From Posidoniimonas polymericola (lineage in GTDB: Bacteria > Planctomycetota > Planctomycetia > Pirellulales > Lacipirellulaceae): a stretch of DNA of 64,000 nucleotides. Both the position numbers and the translations under genes were made by a program. Location of the stretch: positions 399,609 to 463,608 of the forward strand of contig NZ_SJPO01000006.1 in assembly GCF_007859935.1 (NCBI RefSeq), in the 5' to 3' direction. Below, piece by piece: positions 17,263-26,688 of the stretch. Below the pieces are notes generated by a model, which saw only the letters and a list, made by a program, of their open reading frames with translations, was not told the DNA's origin and ran no database searches. Every line of letters begins with the position of its first letter. Position 1 is the stretch's first letter.

Positions 17263-19194
17263 ATGCCAACCCAACGGTCGCAACCGCAGGGCAAACACCG
17301 CTCGCTTGGGCCGAAGGGCCCCGGCGCGTTGGTCGCCATGCTGCTCTGCGCCGGCTGGGTCGGATTCTGGGCGAGCGGCGCCCCGCGCCCGCTCGCGAAC
17401 AACCCGCCGGTCCCCAGCCCTGCGGCCACGCAAACCGGCGCGGCAGACGCGTCCGTGGTCCGTCGGCCGGTCGACCTGCTGGCAGTAGACGGGCCGCGGC
17501 TGGCGGCGGTCCATCAAGCCGTGGAATGGCGTGAGGCCCCGCTCGCGCACAGCGTGACGCCCGTGGTCTCGGACCGGTACCTGGTTGCGCAGGCGCCGCT
17601 GACGCCGGAGTACCTGCCCCGCGAGCCGCTGCCGCCGCCGGTTCCGTCGCCGCCGACCCCAGCCAACGGGTCTCCGACGACCAACGAGCCGCCCAGGCAA
17701 GTCCTGCTGCCGATCGATCAAGCAGGCGCGATTAACGGCTCGGTCGAGGCCACCGGCGAGCTGGTCTCGGTGGCGGTCCGCGAGGCGCCGCTGCACTCGG
17801 TGCTGTCGCTGCTCGCCCAGCAGCAGGGGCTGAGCATCGTCGCCAGCAGCAGCCTGACCCAGCCGGTCACCGTCACGCTGCAGCCGACCTCGTTGGAGAA
17901 TGCGCTCGACGCGTTGCTCGCGGTCGCGGGCTGCACCTGGACCAGCCGCAACGGCGTGATCTACGTCACGGCGATGACCAAGGAGGGCTCTTCCAGCCCG
18001 TTCTTCCAGGGGCGCGAGGTGCGTCTGTTCTCGCTGAACTACGCCTCGGCCGAGGACGTCGAGAAGGTGGTGGCCGGTCTGCTCTCGCCGGTCGGCAAGG
18101 TGTTCATCCGCCAGGTCAGCCCGACCGACAAGCTGCGGACCGTCGAGCAGGTGGTGGTCGAGGACCTGCCACCGTTCATCGAGCGGATCGCCGACTACAT
18201 CGCCCAGGCCGACCAGATGCCGCGCCAGGTCATGATCGAGGCCCACATCCTGCAGGTGCGGCTCGGCAAGGACAAGGCGCACGGCGTCAACTTCGACGCC
18301 CTCACCCGCCTGAGCGGCGCCAAGGTGCAGCTCTGGAGCAAGGGCCTGGCGAGCGAGGACGGCCCGGGCATGGTGTTCACGGTCGACGGAACCGACTTCA
18401 ACAGCGTGATCGACTGTATCACCAACACCACCGACGCCAAGACGCTCGCCTCGCCCAAGACGCTGGTGATCAACGGGCAGGAGTCGAAGATTCAAATCGG
18501 CAGCCGGCTGGGCTACTTCGTCACCACGACGACCCAAACCAGCACCCTGCAGGACGTCCAGTTCTTGGAGGTGGGCGTCGTGCTGCACGTGACGCCGATG
18601 ATCACCGCGGACGGGCAGGTGCTGATGCAGGTGGCGCCGAAGGTCTCGAGCGGCGACATCAACCCCGTGACCACGCTGCCCGAAGAAGAAACCACCGAGG
18701 TCGACACGTCGGTCCTGGTGCCGGACGGCCACGGCATCATCATCGGCGGGCTGATCCAGGAGTTCAACACCGAGCGGCAGAGCAAGCTCGGCTGGGCGGG
18801 CGACCTGTGGGGCATCGGCAGGCTGTTCCAACGCCGCTCGGTCGACCGCGAGCGGAACGAGGTGATTGTCGCCCTGCTGCCGCGGATTGTGCCGTGCGGC
18901 TCTTGCGAAGAGGCGACCGAGTACGACCGGGCCACCACGCCGCTGCTCGAGCCACACCTGGCCCCGGCCTACCGGCCCTGGGAACCCGCGCTGCCGGACG
19001 CGACCCACCGCCCGCTGTGGGCAATCAAGTCGGCGCCAGCAGCCGCGCACAACGAGGCAGGGGAGTGCACCGAGGTCGTCGCGGAGCCGGTCGTCGCGGA
19101 GCCGGTTGTCGCAGAGCCACTCGGAATGCAACCCACCGTTGTCGAGCAGCCGTCGGAGTCACTTGAAGTCCTCCGCCTGCCGGCGATCAACTAG
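17263..19194 (+). CDS. Secretin of a type II secretion / type IV pilus-like system
   Basis: This 643-aa protein has an N-terminal hydrophobic segment (ALVAMLLCAGWVGFWASG) and a Pro-rich linker. A STN/N0-like module lies near residues 168-240 (VREAPLHSVLSLLAQQQGL, VTVTLQPTSLENALDALL). An N1-like domain follows, then the secretin C-domain from about residue 320, with VMIEAHILQVRLG, SPKTLVINGQESKIQIGSR and VPDGHGIIIGGLIQE. It would form the outer-membrane channel. After the secretin fold comes an unusual tail ending in a three-fold VVAEP repeat (19077-19121). It stands alone on the plus strand, but the pseudopilins and motor genes follow within 15 kb. Confidence 0.9.
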   Translation: MPTQRSQPQGKHRSLGPKGPGALVAMLLCAGWVGFWASGAPRPLANNPPVPSPAATQTGAADASVVRRPVDLLAVDGPRLAAVHQAVEWREAPLAHSVTPVVSDRYLVAQAPLTPEYLPREPLPPPVPSPPTPANGSPTTNEPPRQVLLPIDQAGAINGSVEATGELVSVAVREAPLHSVLSLLAQQQGLSIVASSSLTQPVTVTLQPTSLENALDALLAVAGCTWTSRNGVIYVTAMTKEGSSSPFFQGREVRLFSLNYASAEDVEKVVAGLLSPVGKVFIRQVSPTDKLRTVEQVVVEDLPPFIERIADYIAQADQMPRQVMIEAHILQVRLGKDKAHGVNFDALTRLSGAKVQLWSKGLASEDGPGMVFTVDGTDFNSVIDCITNTTDAKTLASPKTLVINGQESKIQIGSRLGYFVTTTTQTSTLQDVQFLEVGVVLHVTPMITADGQVLMQVAPKVSSGDINPVTTLPEEETTEVDTSVLVPDGHGIIIGGLIQEFNTERQSKLGWAGDLWGIGRLFQRRSVDRERNEVIVALLPRIVPCGSCEEATEYDRATTPLLEPHLAPAYRPWEPALPDATHRPLWAIKSAPAAAHNEAGECTEVVAEPVVAEPVVAEPLGMQPTVVEQPSESLEVLRLPAIN

Positions 19195-19217
19195 CACGCC
19201 CCTGGCTTGCCGAGCAC

Positions 19218-19916
19218 CTACAGGGCGATAGCGGGAATCACCGCGTCGAACGCGCCCACGCCCGGGACGATCGCCCGCACCTTCAGCACCGCGTAGGCCG
19301 GCGCGATGGCGTCTGGGTCGACGGGCCGCAGCGGGACCTGGAGCGCGGCCCCGCGGAAGTCGCCGCTGTCAGCGGCGATGCGTCCCGACCAGCGCTGCAC
19401 CTCCACCGGTTGGCTCCGACCGTGGCGGCCGAAACCGTAGAGGTGCAGCTCGGTGTTGATGGTCGCCGCGACAGGGACCGGGTTGCCGGCGATGTCCCGC
19501 AGCTGCACGTAGAGCTGGACGCCGTCGACGCCGGCGTCGGCGTCCCAGTTGGCGGCCTGGGCGATTGCCTGCAACGCGGCGACCGGCGGCCGCGGCGTCG
19601 GCGCGGGGGCGGCGACGAATACCACCCCGCCGGCCGGGTCGCCCGCCGGCGGCAGCTCGATTGGGCTGATCGCACCGACCGCTACCACATGGGCGGCCGG
19701 CGTGCGGCTGGCCAGCGTAACCCCTGCGCGGGTCACGGCCAGCCACAGCTCTTGGTTGGTGGTGCGGGGGTCGATCTCGCCCCGCAGGGTGCGGCCGTCG
19801 ACGGTAGCGACCCACACCGACTCGCCTACCTCGATCCCGCTCCACGGCTCGGCGCCCGCCGGCGGCAGGGCGCCGGCGATCAACACAAGGACGACAGCCA
19901 GGGCAGGGCGGGTCAC
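19218..19916 (-). CDS. Secreted hypothetical protein
   Basis: GTG at 19916 preceded by GGAG at 8-base spacing gives 232 residues; a TTG five codons upstream is less likely. A signal peptide (LAVVLVLIAGALPPAGA) is followed by a small beta-rich domain that begins GIEVGESVWVATVDGRTLRGEI and resembles the planctomycete outer proteins that read like an SH3-type barrel, then a Pro/Ala linker and a second beta-rich domain. I do not recognise a family. It shares the strand and direction of the pseudopilin operon and ends 24 bases from the secretin stop, so it may be an accessory envelope part of the same machine. Confidence 0.65.
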   Translation of the reverse strand: MTRPALAVVLVLIAGALPPAGAEPWSGIEVGESVWVATVDGRTLRGEIDPRTTNQELWLAVTRAGVTLASRTPAAHVVAVGAISPIELPPAGDPAGGVVFVAAPAPTPRPPVAALQAIAQAANWDADAGVDGVQLYVQLRDIAGNPVPVAATINTELHLYGFGRHGRSQPVEVQRWSGRIAADSGDFRGAALQVPLRPVDPDAIAPAYAVLKVRAIVPGVGAFDAVIPAIAL

Positions 19917-20152
19917 GGCGGCAATCTCCAAAGGCGAGCCAGGGGTTCGCCAGTCAGAGTTCGCAATCGGGGCGCCAGGAGCCGCGCCGCGGGCTGTGCG
20001 ACGCGTTTGAGCCTGCTATCGCAGTGTCTGCAGCCGATCGCCCGCCGCGACGTGAATCGCCCTGTGGCGGAAACGCCCCGGGGGGCGTCGCCAAAACGCA
20101 ACGCCGGACAAGCGTGCGATCGCCCGCCGTACCGCTCCGAAGGAGGGCGCCG

Positions 20153-21382
20153 CTACCGCCAGCTGCCCGGCACGATGACGACCGGGTCGGTCTGGTCGAA
20201 GCCCGGCGGCGGGGTGGTGGAGTAGGCATCGTCGTACTTGATGACAGGCAGCGTCTGGTTCTGCAGACGGCACTCGCCACCGACGAGAACCACGCCGCGG
20301 AGGTCGGGCTGGCGGTCGTTGCCCCCGCCGTCGATCGTGAGGTTGCCGGTGCAGTAGATGAGGCCGGCAATCGAAGAAATGAACGAGTCGGACTTGTCGG
20401 TGTCTTCCTCGCCCTGGTACGGCGTGCCGGTGTTGTTATAAGACGGCGATAGAAGCCACTCGGCCAGGTTCCCATCCTTGGTTGATATTTCGATGTCCCC
20501 ATCAACCAGCAGAGCGGGGTAGTGCGGGTAGGCGGGTTCCCAGTTGATCTTGTCTGACAGGTAGACCTTTTTACCGGGCGCCAAGTTGGTGACGACTAGG
20601 GTGCCCACGATGCGACTGGTGGAAATGGATAAGTCTTTCCCCTGCGTGTCAATGACATAGATCCCATCCGAGTTCTTGCCGGCCCAGCTGGAGTTTGGGC
20701 TGAGGAGGGTCATACTGATGATCGCCGACCCAAAGACCGCTGGCTTAACCACCGTGCCCATTTGCTCATAGTAATCGAACACCATGCTGGGGGTTGGCAG
20801 GGCTCGCATTGTCGCCGGCGCGGTCTGCGAGCCGGTAATCGTGCCGTTGTTGTCGATCGACTGGCCCTCGACATCGCCGGTCACCACGCCGTCGACACGG
20901 AACTCGTCGTTGCACGCGGCCGGCGCGTCCTCGACGGTCAACTCGCAATCGCCATCAATCTGCAGCTTCCCCTCGACCAACAGACCGCAGCCGAGGTCGA
21001 CCGGCAGGGCGAGGTCGACCGTCAGCGTGCAGGCGGCGTCGCCGACCTTGGCGGTCCCAGAGAGTGTGCGGTTCAGGCCGCCGGCGCCCCCGAGCCGCCA
21101 GTTGTACGCCCCGCGCCCGGCCGCGACCGGCGTGGCCGGGTAGTTGGTGTCGACCGCGTAGGTGGTCAGCCAGTTGGCGTCGGCGTTGAACACCGCGACC
21201 GCGTGCTCGATCGCCGACTGCGCCAACAGCCGGGCCTCGAGCCGGTCGGCCGCCTGGGTGGTCGCCGCCAGCTGCGTGCGGGCGGCGTGCATGCCGGCCA
21301 GCGCAATCACTGACACGATCGTGCTGACCCCCAGCACGGCCAGGTAGAGCGTTCCGCGGCGTTGTCGATGATGGCGATGCAT
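20153..21382 (-). CDS. GspK/PilX-like minor pseudopilin
   Basis: This 409-aa protein begins with a basic leader, HRHHRQRRG, and a hydrophobic helix (TLYLAVLGVSTIVSVIALAGM) without the Glu5 of major pilins, as expected for GspK-type or PilX-type proteins that cap the pseudopilus. The following helix (LEARLLAQSAIEHAVAVFN) is typical. The large C-terminal part is beta-rich, with polymeric DIEISTKDGN and GNLTIDGGGNDRQPDL segments resembling a solenoid that holds an envelope or surface substrate. It lies downstream of the I- and J-like genes in the same operon (16 bases from the I-like stop). Confidence 0.8.
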   Translation of the reverse strand: MHRHHRQRRGTLYLAVLGVSTIVSVIALAGMHAARTQLAATTQAADRLEARLLAQSAIEHAVAVFNADANWLTTYAVDTNYPATPVAAGRGAYNWRLGGAGGLNRTLSGTAKVGDAACTLTVDLALPVDLGCGLLVEGKLQIDGDCELTVEDAPAACNDEFRVDGVVTGDVEGQSIDNNGTITGSQTAPATMRALPTPSMVFDYYEQMGTVVKPAVFGSAIISMTLLSPNSSWAGKNSDGIYVIDTQGKDLSISTSRIVGTLVVTNLAPGKKVYLSDKINWEPAYPHYPALLVDGDIEISTKDGNLAEWLLSPSYNNTGTPYQGEEDTDKSDSFISSIAGLIYCTGNLTIDGGGNDRQPDLRGVVLVGGECRLQNQTLPVIKYDDAYSTTPPPGFDQTDPVVIVPGSWR

Positions 21383-21398
21383 CGGGAGGTCCCAGCGA

Positions 21399-22082
21399 CT
21401 ACTCGGCGTGGTTGAACAGGCTCGCCCCGCCGCGCAGCGTGCCGCCGCCGGCTGTGAGGTCGTGCGAGACGTACCCCTGCACGGTCGTGTCGACCGCCGG
21501 CGGCTGCTCCCCCGCGCCCCACCGCGAGCGGTACGCGGTCAGCACGGTGGCGCGGCCCGCCGGGTCGGTCACGGTCACGGTGATCCGCTTCAGCCCCGCG
21601 TCAGTAGCCGAGGCCTGCGTCGGGTCGGCGAGTGTCGCGTAGACAACGCTGCACTGCTGTGTCCAACCGGTGTAGCCAGAGATTGCCGCGCCCGCCCTCG
21701 TGCGTGGCGGCGACTGCGAGAGGTTGTAGTAGTCGTCGACATCGTCCCAGGCGGTGCGGACGGCGACCGGTTCGCCGGTCTCGACGCCGAACGTCGGCGG
21801 GTCGTCGGGGTCCTCGTACGCCTGCTGCAGCACCTCGGCCATCAGCTGCTCGCCGAGCGAGTGCCCTTGGTAACTTTCGCGGGCCTGGCTCCAGGTGCGG
21901 AGCACACTGCCGGTGGCGTTCATTGCGCCGACCATCACTAGGCCGACCAGTGGGATCGACACCACCACCTCGGCAAGCGAAATCCCTGCGCGTCGGCGAG
22001 CGGGCCGCTTGCCGCGATGTCGCATCGGCAATTCTGCGTATGGGTGATTCGTGTGCATAGGGGTCATTCTCGCAAGCGTCAT
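21399..22082 (-). CDS. GspI/PilV-like minor pseudopilin
   Basis: This 227-aa protein has a prepilin leader (RRRAG) and the N-methylation helix ISLAEVVVSIPLVGLVMVGAM, with the conserved Glu5. The start at ATG 22082 is set by an ATGA overlap with the stop of the upstream J-like gene. After the helix the protein has QARESYQGHSLGEQLMAEVL, the signature of PilV/GspI proteins, and a beta-rich C-terminus. It would be processed by a prepilin peptidase, whose gene is not in the window. Confidence 0.85.
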   Translation of the reverse strand: MTLARMTPMHTNHPYAELPMRHRGKRPARRRAGISLAEVVVSIPLVGLVMVGAMNATGSVLRTWSQARESYQGHSLGEQLMAEVLQQAYEDPDDPPTFGVETGEPVAVRTAWDDVDDYYNLSQSPPRTRAGAAISGYTGWTQQCSVVYATLADPTQASATDAGLKRITVTVTDPAGRATVLTAYRSRWGAGEQPPAVDTTVQGYVSHDLTAGGGTLRGGASLFNHAE

Positions 22083-23161
22083 TCGGGCGCGATAGCGATT
22101 GTGATCGTTAACGATTCTTCACTGGCATTGAGATTAAAATCTGCGGACCCGCTGTCGGCGGCTTCGTCCTGATAGACGAATCCGGCTCCCCCCGAGCACG
22201 ACTTGCTCCCGGAGCCGCTAGCTCCCATCGTCACAATCCGATGCCCGCTCAATCCTGGATCGCCCGTGGTGATGTCGTCGTCGTCGAAGGCGCCGATTCG
22301 CAGAATCATGGTCCGTTCGACGGTCGATACAACCGCAGGACTAGCAGGCGTCGATGACGCAGAACCGTCCTGTACACTGCTGACTGCGTTGAACGGGTTG
22401 TCTCGGTCGTAGCGACTGAACCGCATGATCCAGCCATAAAACTGATGGCTCGCACTTGTCGAGAAAGTGTAGTCAAGGGGCTCGAACGCCTCGGCGATCT
22501 TCCACCACACCGCGAGAGTGATCTCGGAAGAAGAGTGCACCTCCTGATCGATCTCTATCCATCCACCACCTGCGGGAGGCGTAGCGACCTCATCGCTGTT
22601 AGTCACCACGACGGAAATAAGCAATTCGCCTGATTCAACTCCCACGGGAACGGGAACCGCGATGCTTGATACATTCTTACCGCTCACCTCGGCGAACCCT
22701 TCAAAGCCCACGTACCACCGCATGCCCCAGTCGCCGGTGTCGTACGGCGTGGGCGTCGGCGCGGCGCCGGTCCTGTCGCGGCTCAAGTAGCCGAACGTCG
22801 AGTCGGTGACGCCCGTCAGCAGGGACGCTGTGAAGCCTTGCCTGGTAAGGCTCAGCGTCCCCGCGGCCGAGTCGTACGCGTAGGTCAGGGTCTCTTCAAC
22901 GCCGTCGTCGTCCTCGTCGGGGACGGTGAAGGTGACGGTGCTGGCGGTGCGTGTGGTGAAGCCGGTGGCCCGGCCCAGGTCGCGGAGCATCTCGGCCTGG
23001 ACGCCGGCGGCTTGCGTGGCGGCGGCCGCCGCCGGCTGGCCCTCGCAGGCCTCGAGCGTTAGGAACAGCGACGCCGCCAGGCCGCCCATCAGCACGCTGG
23101 CGGCGGCCATGCTCAGCACGAGTTCGACCAGCGTGTACGCTGCGCGTTGATTCACGGCCAC
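22079..23161 (-). CDS. GspJ/PulJ-like minor pseudopilin, enlarged
   Basis: 360 residues starting with a leader and helix AYTLVELVLSMAAASVLMGG (Ala rather than Gly before the cleavage site, Glu5 kept). Residues about 40-125 match the usual GspJ-type core. The C-terminal 200 residues are extra: a beta-sandwich-like segment with VSSIAVPVPVGVESGELLI, LAVWWKIAEAFEPLDYTFS and HRIVTMGASGSG, which recalls lectin- or concanavalin-like adhesive domains. It overlaps the H-like gene by ten bases upstream and the I-like gene by four downstream. Confidence 0.82.
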   Translation of the reverse strand: MAVNQRAAYTLVELVLSMAAASVLMGGLAASLFLTLEACEGQPAAAAATQAAGVQAEMLRDLGRATGFTTRTASTVTFTVPDEDDDGVEETLTYAYDSAAGTLSLTRQGFTASLLTGVTDSTFGYLSRDRTGAAPTPTPYDTGDWGMRWYVGFEGFAEVSGKNVSSIAVPVPVGVESGELLISVVVTNSDEVATPPAGGGWIEIDQEVHSSSEITLAVWWKIAEAFEPLDYTFSTSASHQFYGWIMRFSRYDRDNPFNAVSSVQDGSASSTPASPAVVSTVERTMILRIGAFDDDDITTGDPGLSGHRIVTMGASGSGSKSCSGGAGFVYQDEAADSGSADFNLNASEESLTITIAIAPE

Positions 23162-23649
23162 AGGCGGGCCCTCCCGGTGACGCCGTCGACCACGACGGTC
23201 TGCTGCACGCTGTTCACGCTGACAGATATCGAGCCCCCTTGGTCGGGACGCCCGAACGGGTTGAACGTGACGCCCGTGTCCGTGCCGCTGACGCCGAACG
23301 CCACGCTCTCGATCGCAGCGGGGTAGGGTGAGCCCGCCAGGTCGACCGTGTACGCCTGGCCGACGCGGTCCGGCAGGGTCATGCCGGTCAGCTCGTAGGA
23401 ATTGCTCGCCGCGTCGAACACCACCGGCTGGCTGACCGCCTGGCTCATCGCGTGCTGCCGGGCCCGCTCGAGGTCGGCCACGACCCAGCGGGCGGCCGAG
23501 CGGGCCTGCGCGCGGTTCATGGCGCCGATCATCCGCGGCCCGGCGACCGCGGCGAGGATTCCGAGGATGAGCACCGTGATCGTCAGCTCGATGAGCGTGA
23601 ACCCGCGTCGGCGCCGGGCAGGTCGGTCGAAGATTCTGCGTGTGCTCAT
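23152..23649 (-). CDS. GspH-like minor pseudopilin
   Basis: 165 residues from ATG 23649, which follows a GGGGGGA ribosome-binding stretch; the longer reading frame upstream is antisense-like and lacks similarity. The leader RRRRG and helix FTLIELTITVLILGILAAVA give a textbook prepilin motif with Glu5. The C-terminal region (FNPFGRPDQGGSISVSVNS, VVDGVTGRARLWP) is the GspH/FimT domain end. It is the first gene of the H-J-I-K pseudopilin operon and overlaps the J-like gene by ten bases. Confidence 0.9.
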   Translation of the reverse strand: MSTRRIFDRPARRRRGFTLIELTITVLILGILAAVAGPRMIGAMNRAQARSAARWVVADLERARQHAMSQAVSQPVVFDAASNSYELTGMTLPDRVGQAYTVDLAGSPYPAAIESVAFGVSGTDTGVTFNPFGRPDQGGSISVSVNSVQQTVVVDGVTGRARLWP

Positions 23650-23678
23650 GGTGCTTGTCCCCCCGCGGGCGTCGGCCC

Positions 23679-25295
23679 CTACAGCCCGAGGTCGACCGCG
23701 ACCGCGTGCGTCAGCAGCTCGCTGGCGTCGATCGGCGCGGGCCGAGTCTGGGGCTCGTCTGCGTCCGGGTTGAGGAGCTGCCGCAGGTGGTCCTGCCAGG
23801 TGCGGGTGATGTTGTGCACGTCGTCGGCGGCCGAGAAGAACGCCTGCACCACCTTCGGGTCCCACTGCCGGCCGGCGCCGTTGCGGAGGATCCCCTCGGC
23901 CTTCTCCCACGGCATCCCGGCGCGGTACGGGCGGTCGCTGGTCATGGCGTCCCAGGCGTCGGCCACGGCGATCACGCGGGCCGGCAGCGGGATGTCGTCG
24001 CCGGCAAGGCCCTCTGGGTAGCCGCTGCCGTCGAGCGACTCGTGGTGGTACAGCACGCCGTCCAGGAAGTTGCGGAACGGCTTGAGCCGCTGCAGCAGCC
24101 GCCAGCCGCACTCCGGGTGGCGCTTGATCTGGTCCAACTCCTCGTCGGTCAGCTGCCCCGGCTTGAGCAGCACGTCGTCGCTGACGCCGACCTTGCCAAC
24201 GTCGTGCAGCAGGCCGGTCAGGTAGATCTCGTGGCACTTGGCCGCGGGCAGGCCCAGCTCCTGCGCGATCCGCTGCGCGAACAGCGCGACGCGGTCGCTG
24301 TGGCCACAGGTGTAGGCGTCCTTGGCCTCGATCACGCCGACCAGCGTGTGGATGGCGTCGACCACCAGGTCTTCCTTCTCGCTCACCAGCCGCACGTTGG
24401 CGGCGTGGGTCGCCAGCAGCACGGTGGCGGCCTCGAGCAGCGAGGCCTCGGTCGAGCCGATCTCGTCGTGGCCCAGGGCGTCGCTCGAATGGCCCGCCAC
24501 GGCGGCGGCGATCTTGTTGACCCCCAGCAGCCAGCCGTAGCGGTGCCCGTCCTTGCTGATCGGCGTCAGGACAAAGTTGCGGACGCCTGGCAGCTCGAAG
24601 TCGATGTCGTGGGTCGCGTGCTGTGCGTTGAGGTTGATCACCGCCACGCCCGACTGCCGCGCGAAGACCGCGCGGACCGCCTCGGCCCAGGCGTCGTCAT
24701 CGGCGGCGGTGTCGCCGTTGTGCAGGGTGATCGCGCCGACCTGACCCGGTGCGTGCTCGTCGGCCAGCACCAGGGCGATCCCCTCGAGCCCCGCCACGCG
24801 GCGCATCGACGGCAGCACGCCCTCGGCGACCTCCTCCAGCCGCCGGGTGGCGTCGCAGAACTCGACATGGCTCGCCAGCCGGCGGAAGAACGCGAGCTCT
24901 TCGAAGCTGTCGGCCAGCTTGTTCGCGTAGTCGTCGGAGAGCTCGCGGAGCTCGACAACCTGTTGTTTTGATTCGCCGTGCTCCACCGCCGCTGCCGCCA
25001 GCCGGCCGGCCATCTGCTCGGGCGTCAACGCGACAACCCCGGCGACTACCCGCCCCCCGCCCACCGGGCAGGCGACCCACAAACCGTCGGCCAGCCGCGT
25101 CGTCGACGGCTCTTTCGCTCCGCTCGCCGCGAGGCTGTCGAACCACGCCGCCAGCTCGGCGGACGCCGTGCCGCGCGGATCGTCCCCGCAGGCCCACCCC
25201 TCGGGGGCTGCCTGCCAGGCGTCGAACGGCGAGCCGAACTGGGTCGACAGCTGGTTCGCGAGCTCGCGGCTACTTGTGTCGGTAGGGTCGTGCAT
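23679..25295 (-). CDS. GAF-HD-GYP domain protein (cyclic-di-GMP phosphodiesterase-like)
   Basis: 538 residues from ATG 25295; an in-frame ATG at 25352 would add 19. A coiled or GAF-like sensor region covers residues about 80-310, with an internal repeat of a GAF fold (LPSMRRVAGLEGIALVLAD, FVLTPISKDGHRYGWLLGV). The HD-GYP domain follows with the full set of motifs: HSDRVALFA, HDVGKVGV, HHESLDGSGYP and VIAVADAWDAM. It would degrade cyclic di-GMP and so switch the adjacent pilus/secretion machine, a known regulatory logic for type IV pili. It lies 29 bases upstream of the pseudopilin operon. Confidence 0.92.
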   Translation of the reverse strand: MHDPTDTSSRELANQLSTQFGSPFDAWQAAPEGWACGDDPRGTASAELAAWFDSLAASGAKEPSTTRLADGLWVACPVGGGRVVAGVVALTPEQMAGRLAAAAVEHGESKQQVVELRELSDDYANKLADSFEELAFFRRLASHVEFCDATRRLEEVAEGVLPSMRRVAGLEGIALVLADEHAPGQVGAITLHNGDTAADDDAWAEAVRAVFARQSGVAVINLNAQHATHDIDFELPGVRNFVLTPISKDGHRYGWLLGVNKIAAAVAGHSSDALGHDEIGSTEASLLEAATVLLATHAANVRLVSEKEDLVVDAIHTLVGVIEAKDAYTCGHSDRVALFAQRIAQELGLPAAKCHEIYLTGLLHDVGKVGVSDDVLLKPGQLTDEELDQIKRHPECGWRLLQRLKPFRNFLDGVLYHHESLDGSGYPEGLAGDDIPLPARVIAVADAWDAMTSDRPYRAGMPWEKAEGILRNGAGRQWDPKVVQAFFSAADDVHNITRTWQDHLRQLLNPDADEPQTRPAPIDASELLTHAVAVDLGL

Positions 25296-25626
25296 CGCTG
25301 GGTCTCGCGCCACTTGTGCGTTGCGTGCGGGTTCGAACGGTTGTCCGGTCACGACCGGTCAGACCCTCCGGCCCACACCGGCTTTGTCTACCTGACTAAT
25401 AGCTCACTGGGCCCTGCCGGGGCCGTGGTTCGCTGCGGAACATGCGATCTGCCGGTCTGCCCACCATTTGTGACCTAAATTCGTCTAGAGCCTGCGACGT
25501 ATGCAGGTTTTGCTCGCTTGAAAGGGTCCGAAACGGGCTCCGGAATCAAAGCCTGGAAGAGAAAGTCGCCGGGGTGCACAAGACCGCACCAACGAGCGAT
25601 ATCCACCCTCGCTGGAAGTAATTGCC

Positions 25627-26040
25627 ATGAACCATCTGCACCGCCGGAACTCGGCGTTCACGCTCGTTGAACTGGTTATCGTCGTGCTGATCCTCGGCAT
25701 CCTGGCGGCCGTGGCCGCGCCGCGGATGTTCGACACCGCCGGCGACGCCCGCACCAACGCCACGCGGCACTCGCTGACCATCGTGCGAGACGCGATCCAG
25801 CTGTACCGGGCGCAGAACAACGCCCTGCCGGGCGAGGCGGGCACCGAGGCCGACTTGGTGGCCGACCTCGCCACGATGCTCAACGGCCCGTTCCCCCAGG
25901 CCTCCGTGGGCAACGTCGGCTCGACGGTCCGCATCCAGACCTCCGGCGCCGCGCTCTCTGCGAGCGGCAGCGAGAGCTGGGCCTACGATAACACCACAGG
26001 CGACTTTATTGTCAACAACGCGGTTGGCGCTACCTGGTAG
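25627..26040 (+). CDS. GspG-like major pseudopilin
   Basis: 137 residues with basic leader HRRNSA, cleavage before FTLVELVIVVLILGILAAVA, then PRMFDTAGDARTNATRHSLTIVRDAIQLYRAQN, the GspG pattern. The C-terminal region is short and ends TTGDFIVNNAVGATW, close to the pseudopilin calcium-loop region of the family. The GGAAG upstream acts as a ribosome-binding site. It is on the plus strand, beginning the motor operon, and divergent from the HD-GYP gene. Confidence 0.93.
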   Translation: MNHLHRRNSAFTLVELVIVVLILGILAAVAAPRMFDTAGDARTNATRHSLTIVRDAIQLYRAQNNALPGEAGTEADLVADLATMLNGPFPQASVGNVGSTVRIQTSGAALSASGSESWAYDNTTGDFIVNNAVGATW

Positions 26041-26100
26041 CCCGGCCGCACCGCCGCCCGCTCCTCGAGCGGCGGCCCGACGCTTGCAGCAACGACCCCT

Positions 26101-26505
26101 ATGACGCTCACCCCCCAGACGCCGCCCCGGGCGTTGATCGCCGAGGACGACCCCGCCCTGGCGGACGTCCTCAAGCTGGCTTTCACACGCAAGGGCTTCC
26201 AGACCAAAGTCTTCCGCAACGGCCGCGACGCCCTCGCGGCGGCCGCCGCCGAAAGCTGGGATGTCGTTTGCAGCGACTACCAGATGCCGCACGTCAACGG
26301 CGAGCAGCTGCTGACCGGCGTGCGGGCGAGCGAGACCTCGCGCCACGCGGTCTGCATCCTCTGCTCGGCCAAGTCGTACGAACTCAACTGCGAACGGATG
26401 GCCCGCGAGCTCAACCTGCACGCCATCTTCTACAAGCCGTTCAGCCTGGCCGAGATCACCGAGTCGGCGCAGCAGGGGCTCGCGTCGCGCGCCCCAGTAG
26501 CCTGA
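26101..26505 (+). CDS. CheY-like single-domain response regulator
   Basis: 134 residues form only a receiver domain. The acidic pair is in LIAEDDPALAD, the phosphoacceptor aspartate in VVCSDYQMP (residue about 58), and the conserved lysine in FYKPFS. No output domain is present. It lies between the G-like pseudopilin and the histidine kinase, so the kinase is its likely partner, and the pair may act on the secretion/pilus machine or on the STAS protein. Confidence 0.93.
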   Translation: MTLTPQTPPRALIAEDDPALADVLKLAFTRKGFQTKVFRNGRDALAAAAAESWDVVCSDYQMPHVNGEQLLTGVRASETSRHAVCILCSAKSYELNCERMARELNLHAIFYKPFSLAEITESAQQGLASRAPVA

Positions 26506-26688
26506 GCCCATCGCCTGAGCCCGTAGTCTGACCGGCGGCCCAGCCGTCAGCACCGGCAGATCCGGCCCCCACGCGACCAACCCGGTGCGGCGGCGCCCGA
26601 GACCACGCGCCCTACACCGGCCGCCGCGCGTGGTGAGCTAGAGTTGGGAGGCCGTTTTCCCCGCCAACCACGCCCGCTGCGTCCCGCA

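Noticed and set aside
17110..19131. Minus-strand open frame of 673 codons
   Set aside because: Antisense to the secretin gene; composition is Arg/Asp/Val-rich with no recognisable domain.
23650..24237. N-terminal extension of the GspH-like frame
   Set aside because: The frame is antisense-like Arg/Pro-rich sequence overlapping the HD-GYP gene; the prepilin leader and ribosome-binding site place the start at 23649.
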